From Betaproteobacteria bacterium (GTDB lineage: Bacteria > Pseudomonadota > Gammaproteobacteria > Burkholderiales > JAEUOS01), in contig JAQGMJ010000049.1 of the NCBI GenBank assembly GCA_028292405.1, positions 193,353-257,352 of the forward strand: a stretch of 64,000 bases of DNA, in the 5' to 3' direction. Position numbers and translations under genes: made by a program. Under the pieces are notes generated by a model that did not search any database, was not told where the DNA came from, and worked only from the letters and a program-made list of their open reading frames with translations. This document shows positions 58,375 to 64,000 of this stretch, piece by piece (positions within the stretch are counted from its first letter, which is position 1; each line of letters starts with the position of its first letter).

Positions 58375-59316
58375 ATGCGAATCGCAGTCATGGGCGCCGG
58401 CGCGGTCGGCGGATATTTCGGCGCGCTGCTGGCGCAGGCCGGGCACGACGTCTCCTTCATCGCGCGCGGGGCGCACATGCAGGCCATGCGCGCCAGCGGC
58501 ATCGTCATCGACGGGCCGCGCGGGCGCATCCAGGTGCAAAACATCACCGTCACCGACGACCCGGCGACGCTACCGCCCTGTGATGTCGTGCTGTTCTGCG
58601 TCAAGACCTACGATACCGAAACGGCTGCCGAGGCTATCCGCCCGCTACTGGCCAAGGGCGGCGTGGTGATCACCGTGCAAAACGGCGTCGACGGCCAGGA
58701 CCGCATCGCCGCCGTGCTCGGGCCCGACGCCGTGATGGGGGGCCTGGCGATGGTCTCGGGCGTGATCGCCGAGCCCGGCGTGATCAAGACCATCTCCGAA
58801 ATGTCGTCGCTGCGCTTCGGCGAGGCCAACGGCAGCGCCAGCCCGCGCGCCGTCGCCTTCGCGGACGCCTGCAACAAGGCCGGCTTCAGCGCCGAAATCA
58901 TGCCCGACATCCGCGCCGCGCAATGGCAAAAATTCGTCGGTCTGGCCACCAACGCGGCCCTCACCTCGCTGATCCGCCTGCCCGCCGGCAACATCTATCA
59001 CGACGCCGAACTGCTGGAGCTGACGCGCCGCGCCCTGGCCGAAGTCGCCGCGGTGGCGAAGGCGCAGAATATCGCCTTGCCGGAAGACATCGTCGAGCGC
59101 GCGCTCAAGCTGCACCAGAATTTTCCGCCCACCATGTACGCCTCGATGTACCACGACCACGCGCGCGGCCGGCGCACCGAGCTGGAAAGCCTCTCCGGCC
59201 TGGTGGTGCGGCGCGGCCGCCAGTTCGGCGTGCCCACGCCGGTGCACGAAATGGCCTACCTGTGCCTTAAACCCTATGTGAACGGCGCGCCGCAGCCTGG
59301 CGTGATATCGGCCTAA
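58375..59316 (+). CDS. 2-dehydropantoate 2-reductase family protein
   Basis: A 313-residue protein with MRIAVMGAGAVGGYFGALLAQAGHDVSFIARG (Rossmann fold), VLFCVKTYDTE, VQNGVDG and AQWQKFVGLATNAALTSLIR with the catalytic lysine in QWQKF. HDHARGRRTELESLSGLVVRRG near the C-terminus is typical of the group. Bacteria carry several paralogues, only some of which make pantoate. Operon context with hmgA suggests a catabolic oxidoreductase as an alternative. Confidence 0.85.
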   Translation: MRIAVMGAGAVGGYFGALLAQAGHDVSFIARGAHMQAMRASGIVIDGPRGRIQVQNITVTDDPATLPPCDVVLFCVKTYDTETAAEAIRPLLAKGGVVITVQNGVDGQDRIAAVLGPDAVMGGLAMVSGVIAEPGVIKTISEMSSLRFGEANGSASPRAVAFADACNKAGFSAEIMPDIRAAQWQKFVGLATNAALTSLIRLPAGNIYHDAELLELTRRALAEVAAVAKAQNIALPEDIVERALKLHQNFPPTMYASMYHDHARGRRTELESLSGLVVRRGRQFGVPTPVHEMAYLCLKPYVNGAPQPGVISA

Positions 59317-59577
59317 TGCGCTACCTAATGCGCGGCCTAAAACGTCCGCCCCGGTTTGGTATATAATCAATTTCAATCCCGATTCGCTCGCATTTGCCGC
59401 ATTTTGCAGATGTCGCGCGCGCTGCAACCCGGCGCTGACGCATGAGCGGACGAAAACCGAAAAACGGCCTCCCTTAACCGGTTGTTTTTCGCCAGCCATT
59501 CAGAACAAGTTCAAGACAGGCGCGCCGCCGTCGCGGCATATGCGCATTTATCGTTTGTTGTCCTTTCCTCTTGACGA

Positions 59578-60120
59578 GTGAATACATCCGAAGCCAAGGG
59601 CATACTTGAAGCCGCGCTGCTGACCACGCAGACGCCGCTGCCCCTCTCAGAATTACGTAAGCTGTTCGACGACGCCGTGGGCGCGGATACCCTGCGCGCG
59701 CTGCTCGAAGAACTGCGCGCCGACTGGGCCAACCGCTCGGTGGAGCTGGTCGCGCTTTCCTCCGGCTGGCGTTTCCAGACCAAGCCGGAATACGGCCAGT
59801 ACCTGGCGCGCCTGAATCCGGACAAGGCGCCGCGCTACTCGCGCGCCGTGCTCGAAACCCTGGCGATCATCGCCTACCGCCAGCCGGTGACCCGCGGCGA
59901 CATTGAAGAAATCCGCGGCGTCACCGTATCGGCGCAAATCATCAAGACCCTGGAAGACCGCGGCTGGATCGACGCCGTCGGCCACCGCGACGCACCCGGC
60001 AAGCCGGCGCTGTTCGCCACCACCAAGGCCTTCCTGGACGATCTGGGGCTGGTATCGCTGGAACAGCTGCCGCCCCTTGAGGAGATAGAAAAAGTGATGG
60101 ATCTGGCAGATGCAGCCTGA
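59578..60120 (+). CDS. scpB: Segregation and condensation protein B
   Basis: A 180-residue protein with two winged-helix domains: [23 protein letters not shown] and the conserved [28 protein letters not shown] followed by [30 protein letters not shown]. It is part of the Smc-ScpAB condensin in the cytoplasm. A GTG start at 59578 is used. A TATAAT sequence at 59362-59367 could be a -10 element for this operon, but no clear -35 was found. It overlaps rluB by eleven bases. Confidence 0.92.
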   Translation: MNTSEAKGILEAALLTTQTPLPLSELRKLFDDAVGADTLRALLEELRADWANRSVELVALSSGWRFQTKPEYGQYLARLNPDKAPRYSRAVLETLAIIAYRQPVTRGDIEEIRGVTVSAQIIKTLEDRGWIDAVGHRDAPGKPALFATTKAFLDDLGLVSLEQLPPLEEIEKVMDLADAA

Positions 60121-62089
60121 AGACGACGATTCCAAGGCAGTCCGCATCTCCTTCAAGGAAACGGACCAGTCCGCCGCGCCTGCGCCCCGTGAAGGCGGCG
60201 CTCCGGGAGGACAGGACGGCGGCGACGGCAACAGTAACAGCGGCAACAACGGCGGCGATGGCAGCGGCGGGGGCGATGACGGTGCGCGCCGCAATGCGCA
60301 GCGGCGCGGCCGGCGCCGCGGGCGCAACGGCAAGCTGGGCAAGCGCGACCGCAAGGACTTCGCGCCGAAGGCGGACTTCGTTCCCAATCCGGAACCCGGC
60401 GCGGAAGGACAAGCTGGCGCTGCTGAAGGTGTGCAGCCGGCCGAGATGTTGGATTCGCAGTCCGGCGATGCACAACCCGGCAACGCGCAGCCGGGCAATC
60501 GCAACGGGCGTCCCCCGCGTGTAGCCCGCGGCCCCGGCGCCCGTGGCGCGCGCGGCCAGCGTGGCCGCGACAACCGTGAGCCCAACAATGCCGAGCCCGG
60601 CAACCGCGAGCCCGGCAATCGTGGCCCGAACAATCGTGGCCCCAACGGCCGCGGCCCGAACAATCGTGGCCCGAATAACCGCGCCCCCAAAGGCGACGCC
60701 CAGCCGGGCAATATCGCGCCCAAGGCAGAGAGCGATCCGGGCAACGGCGGCGAAGACCACAAGCTGCAAAAGCTGCTGGCCGAAGCCGGCCTGGGTTCGC
60801 GCCGCGACATGGAAGAGGCGATCACCGCCGGCCGCGTCAGCGTCAACGGCAAGGTCGCCACGCTGGGCCAGCGCATCACCCGCCGCGACGTGGTGCGCCA
60901 CGATGGCAAGCAGGTCAAGATCAAGACCGGGCGTGAAGCCGCCGAGGTCATCATCTACAACAAGCCCACGGGCGAAATCGTCAGCCACGACGACCCCGAA
61001 GGCCGCCCCAGCGTGTTCGACAAGGTGCCGGCGCCGACTTCCGGCAAGTGGATCGCCATCGGCCGCCTCGACTTCAACACCGAAGGCCTGCTGATCCTCA
61101 CCACCTCCGGCGACCTCGCCAACAAGATGATGCACCCGCGCTATGAAGTCGAGCGCGAATACTCGGTGCGGGTCATCGGCGAACTCACCGATGACCAAAT
61201 GGACCAACTGCTCGACGGCGTCGAACTCGATGACGGCCCGGCGCGTTTCCTCAAGCTCGAGGAAGGGCATTTCAGCGACGAGACTCCGGGCATCAACCGC
61301 TGGTACGACGTGATGATCCGCGAAGGGCGCAACCGCGAAGTGCGGCGCATGTTCGAGGCCGTCGGCGTCACCGTCAGCCGGCTGATCCGCACCCGTTTCG
61401 GACCGATCGCCCTGCCGCGCACCCTGCGGCGCGGGCAGATGCGTCCCCTGACGCCGCTGGAAATCAAGGATTTGTCGCGGGTCACCCCGGCCGCCAAGCC
61501 GCCGGGGCTGGAGAGCGGCCTACCCGGACTGGCCGGCCTGCCGATGCCCGGCAGCATGCTGGCTGACGAAGACATGCAGCCCGAAGGTCCGGAGGTCGAC
61601 GGCAACACCGTCAGGCAGCCGGCGCCGGGCGCGGGTGCGGGACGCAACGCACGCAGCCCGCGGGGCAAGGCCAAGCGCGGCGCCGGCCAGCCGCAGGCCT
61701 ACAGTGCCGGCGGCGAGCCCAACGGCAATGTGGTGCCGCAACGCGGCGCCCGTCCGCCCAAGGGCCGCAAGGCCGGGCGTCCCGGTACCGGCACCGGAGC
61801 CGGGGCCGCCGCGCCGCGCGGCAAGGCACGCAAGGGGCCGGGCCAGGGCCAAGGGCTGGGCCAGCGCCCGGGCCAAGGTCCGGCGCAGGGCAAGCGGCGC
61901 GGCAAGCGCGTCCTTGATCCCAACCTGATGACCCTGGACGGCCGCCGCGCGGTCAAGCGCCGGCGCGACGACGACATGCCGCCACCCAAGCCGGTGCATA
62001 CGCCGGTGATCATCCATCGCCGCTCCAAACTCAAGCTGATGCCCGAGGGCGGCGGCAATGAAGGCAACGGCGGAGGCAGCGAAGGCTAG
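60110..62089 (+). CDS. rluB: 23S rRNA pseudouridine 2605 synthase with long disordered tails
   Basis: A 659-residue protein. The enzyme core begins with an S4 RNA-binding domain near residue 217 ([21 protein letters not shown]) and continues to about residue 465. It includes the catalytic [15 protein letters not shown] (Asp321) and [18 protein letters not shown]. Residues 1-215 are low complexity, with Gly/Asn/Ser runs and repeats of the NNRGPN and EPGNR type. The last 190 residues are rich in Gly, Pro, Lys and Arg. E. coli RluB is about 290 residues, so the tails are much longer than usual. The gene overlaps scpB, the usual partner. Confidence 0.92.
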   Translation: MQPEDDDSKAVRISFKETDQSAAPAPREGGAPGGQDGGDGNSNSGNNGGDGSGGGDDGARRNAQRRGRRRGRNGKLGKRDRKDFAPKADFVPNPEPGAEGQAGAAEGVQPAEMLDSQSGDAQPGNAQPGNRNGRPPRVARGPGARGARGQRGRDNREPNNAEPGNREPGNRGPNNRGPNGRGPNNRGPNNRAPKGDAQPGNIAPKAESDPGNGGEDHKLQKLLAEAGLGSRRDMEEAITAGRVSVNGKVATLGQRITRRDVVRHDGKQVKIKTGREAAEVIIYNKPTGEIVSHDDPEGRPSVFDKVPAPTSGKWIAIGRLDFNTEGLLILTTSGDLANKMMHPRYEVEREYSVRVIGELTDDQMDQLLDGVELDDGPARFLKLEEGHFSDETPGINRWYDVMIREGRNREVRRMFEAVGVTVSRLIRTRFGPIALPRTLRRGQMRPLTPLEIKDLSRVTPAAKPPGLESGLPGLAGLPMPGSMLADEDMQPEGPEVDGNTVRQPAPGAGAGRNARSPRGKAKRGAGQPQAYSAGGEPNGNVVPQRGARPPKGRKAGRPGTGTGAGAAAPRGKARKGPGQGQGLGQRPGQGPAQGKRRGKRVLDPNLMTLDGRRAVKRRRDDDMPPPKPVHTPVIIHRRSKLKLMPEGGGNEGNGGGSEG

Positions 62090-62166
62090 CGCCTGCGGCT
62101 TGCCCGCAGTGCCGCGGCCGGTGCAAACAGGTTATTCTGCTTGGGCGCACCTACCTGGCTTTTCGC

Positions 62167-64000
62167 ATGCTCCGCCCCCGTCTATCCGAACACGGTATCT
62201 CCTACGCTGCTCTCTGCAGTGGCGTCTATGCCGCCCTGGGCATCGTCTGGATCACCATTTCGGACCGGGTCGCCGAACTCCTGATTCCCGAGACGGCGCA
62301 AGCCTCGATCTTCCAGAGCAGCAAAGGCTGCCTGTTCGTCGGCCTGTCGGCACTCGCCATCTACCAGTTATTGCGTCGCACCGAGCGGCAGGAACGCGTG
62401 GCGCAGCCCCAGTCCGCGTCCGTGCCCGGGCAGGCCGCCCCCGGTATCCCGGTGGTCAGCCAACTGGTGCTGCTGGTGCTGGCGGTGTCGGTGCCGCTGT
62501 GCGCCTTGCTCGGCTGGTCGATCTACCGCAGCGCCGAAGACGAAGTGCGCAACGCCAAGCGCCTGGTGGCCGACCTGGCGGCCATCACCGCGCGCGATAC
62601 CGCGCGCTTCATCGGCGACACTTCGCGCACCATGGCCGCGCTGGCGCAGCGCCCGCGCATCCGCGCCCTCGATCCGCATAATTGCGACCCGGTGCTGGCC
62701 GACGTGCCGGTGGTCAACGCCAGCTTTCTCAACGCCATCACCTTCGACGCCGCCGGCAGCCTGGTCTGCAGCGCCTTGCCGATCGCAGCCAGCGTGGCCG
62801 AGGGCCTGCCGCGGGAGGTATCGCACCAGCGGGTGATGCGCGAGAAACGCTTCATCCTCAGCGAGCCACTGCAGGGCCAGGTGGCCAGCGGCATGGTGGT
62901 GATCGCCGGCGCGCCGGTGCATAACTCCCTGGGAGATGTCTCTGGTTCGATCAATCTCGCCATCCGCATCGAAAGCCTGCGCCCGGTAGTGCGCCCGGCG
63001 CTGGCGGCCGAAGGGATCATCGGCATCGTCAATGCCGACGGGCGGATCATCTACGGCGCCACGCCGGAGCGCCGCGGCCGCGACGGCCGCGATGCCGGCA
63101 TCGTGCGCCTGGCGGTGGCGCAGAAAAAGGGCGAGGCCATGATGCGCGGCTTCGACGGCGTGATGCGCAGCTTCAGCTTCGCGCCGGTCGAAGGCACCGA
63201 CTGGATCGCCATCGCCGGCGTGCCCACCAGCGTGATCTACGGGCAGGCGCGCGAAAACGCCTGGCGCGGCGGGCTGATCGGCCTGCTCATCATCCTGCTG
63301 GCGGCGGTGGCCGGCACTTGGATGAGCCGGCGCATCGCCGGGCCCATCCTCGGCATCGCCGACGCTGCCCAGCGCGTGGCCGGCGGCGAACTCGCAGTGC
63401 GGGCCCCCGAGGGTGGCTCGCGCGAAGTGACCGCGGTGGCGCGGCAGTTCAACGCCATGCTCGACGTCCTGCCGCTGATCGAGGACGAATTGCGCGAGAG
63501 CGAGCAGCGCTACAAAAGCCTATTCGACAGTTCGCCGGAATGCGTGTTCGTCCATGCCGAAGGCCGCATCGTGATGATGAACCGGGCCGGCGCGCGCCTG
63601 TACGGCGCCGCCTCGCCGCAGCAGATGGTCGGCATGCTGGTAGCCGACCTGGCGCACCCGGACGACCGCGCCGAAGTCGAGGGCCGGGTTCATGCAGTCG
63701 GCGTCGAACGCCGGGAGGCGGCGCTGCGCGAACTGAAGAACATCCGCCTTGACGGCAGCACCATCGAAGTCGAAGTGATGTCGCTGCCCTTCGAATACGG
63801 CGGCGAGCCGGCGGTGCTGACGCAGTTGCGCGATATCACCGCGCGCAAATCGGCCGAGGCGCGGGTGGCGCGTCTGTCCAATCTCTACGCAGCGCTGTCG
63901 CACACCAATGAGGCGATGGTGCGTGAAAGCGGGCGCGCCGATCTGTGCCGGGCGGTCTGCCGCATTATCGTCGAGCAGGGCGGCATGGTCACCGCCGCCA
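62167..64000 (+). CDS. Membrane sensor protein with periplasmic domain, HAMP, PAS and likely GAF (partial)
   Basis: Open from ATG at 62167 to the window edge (611 codons seen). Two N-terminal membrane helices (AALCSGVYAALGIVWITI; SKGCLFVGLSALAIYQLL) precede a third (LVLLVLAVSVPLCALLGWSIY). A Cache-like periplasmic domain of about 230 residues follows, then GGLIGLLIILLAAVAGTW, a HAMP domain (RRIAGPILGIADAAQRVAGG), a PAS domain (RYKSLFDSSPECVFVHAEGRIVMMNRAGARLYG) and the start of a further domain (LSNLYAALSHTNEAMVRES) that is often GAF-like. The output domain, GGDEF/EAL or kinase, is outside the window. Confidence 0.8.
   Translation, partial: MLRPRLSEHGISYAALCSGVYAALGIVWITISDRVAELLIPETAQASIFQSSKGCLFVGLSALAIYQLLRRTERQERVAQPQSASVPGQAAPGIPVVSQLVLLVLAVSVPLCALLGWSIYRSAEDEVRNAKRLVADLAAITARDTARFIGDTSRTMAALAQRPRIRALDPHNCDPVLADVPVVNASFLNAITFDAAGSLVCSALPIAASVAEGLPREVSHQRVMREKRFILSEPLQGQVASGMVVIAGAPVHNSLGDVSGSINLAIRIESLRPVVRPALAAEGIIGIVNADGRIIYGATPERRGRDGRDAGIVRLAVAQKKGEAMMRGFDGVMRSFSFAPVEGTDWIAIAGVPTSVIYGQARENAWRGGLIGLLIILLAAVAGTWMSRRIAGPILGIADAAQRVAGGELAVRAPEGGSREVTAVARQFNAMLDVLPLIEDELRESEQRYKSLFDSSPECVFVHAEGRIVMMNRAGARLYGAASPQQMVGMLVADLAHPDDRAEVEGRVHAVGVERREAALRELKNIRLDGSTIEVEVMSLPFEYGGEPAVLTQLRDITARKSAEARVARLSNLYAALSHTNEAMVRESGRADLCRAVCRIIVEQGGMVTAA

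Overview
The window is GC-rich, densely packed chromosomal DNA that reads as a betaproteobacterium, probably Burkholderiales-like. The evidence is eight orphan receptors of the tripartite tricarboxylate transporter (TTT/Bug) type, a scpB-rluB pair, a clustered bioA-bioF-bioD operon, and a livKHMGF operon. No rRNA, CRISPR array or recognisable insertion sequence was seen. One tRNA gene, initiator fMet, is present.

Layout. 0-6.2 kb: end of a TTT receptor, a NIPSNAP protein, aroE and a complete branched-chain amino-acid-type ABC transporter. 6.2-11.2 kb: an orphan sensor kinase, ergothioneine genes egtB-egtD, a DUF427 protein and a small membrane-anchored protein. 11.2-16.4 kb: DNA-repair genes (ATP-dependent ligase, MBL-fold exonuclease, UvrD-like helicase with a LexA-like box) and a small lipoprotein. 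16.5-20.8 kb: a TTT receptor and bioAFD. 20.8-46.4 kb: a catabolic island. 46.6-50.6 kb: a periplasmic binding protein overlapping a CHASE hybrid histidine kinase. 50.6-56.3 kb: an accessory stretch with three broken genes, a cupin, an HD-domain protein, a MocR regulator and an AhpD-like protein. 56.5-64 kb: tRNA-fMet, hmgA, a second NIPSNAP, a ketopantoate-reductase homologue, scpB, an unusually long rluB, and a sensor protein cut by the window end.

The most interesting part is the catabolic island. On the + strand (27.1-35.1 kb) one apparent operon encodes a TTT receptor, a TcuA-type flavoprotein, a PrpB-like C-C lyase, a two-subunit LeuCD-like hydro-lyase, a PrpF-like isomerase and a second TcuA. 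Together these could dehydrogenate, isomerise, hydrate and cleave an imported substituted succinate or tricarboxylate. On the - strand lie a divergent AcnA-like protein, a PrpD-family protein, a two-subunit ThDP decarboxylase, a 3-hydroxyisobutyrate-dehydrogenase homologue, an enolase-superfamily enzyme, a GMC oxidoreductase and more receptors. No methylcitrate synthase, TcuB or TctA/TctB membrane protein is present. A nearly identical AT-rich 20-mer lies upstream of three genes at opposite ends of the island, always in the same orientation to the gene, which suggests a shared regulon.

Gene calls rest on reading the translated sequence for family motifs; no database search was run. Substrates of the island enzymes are inferred.
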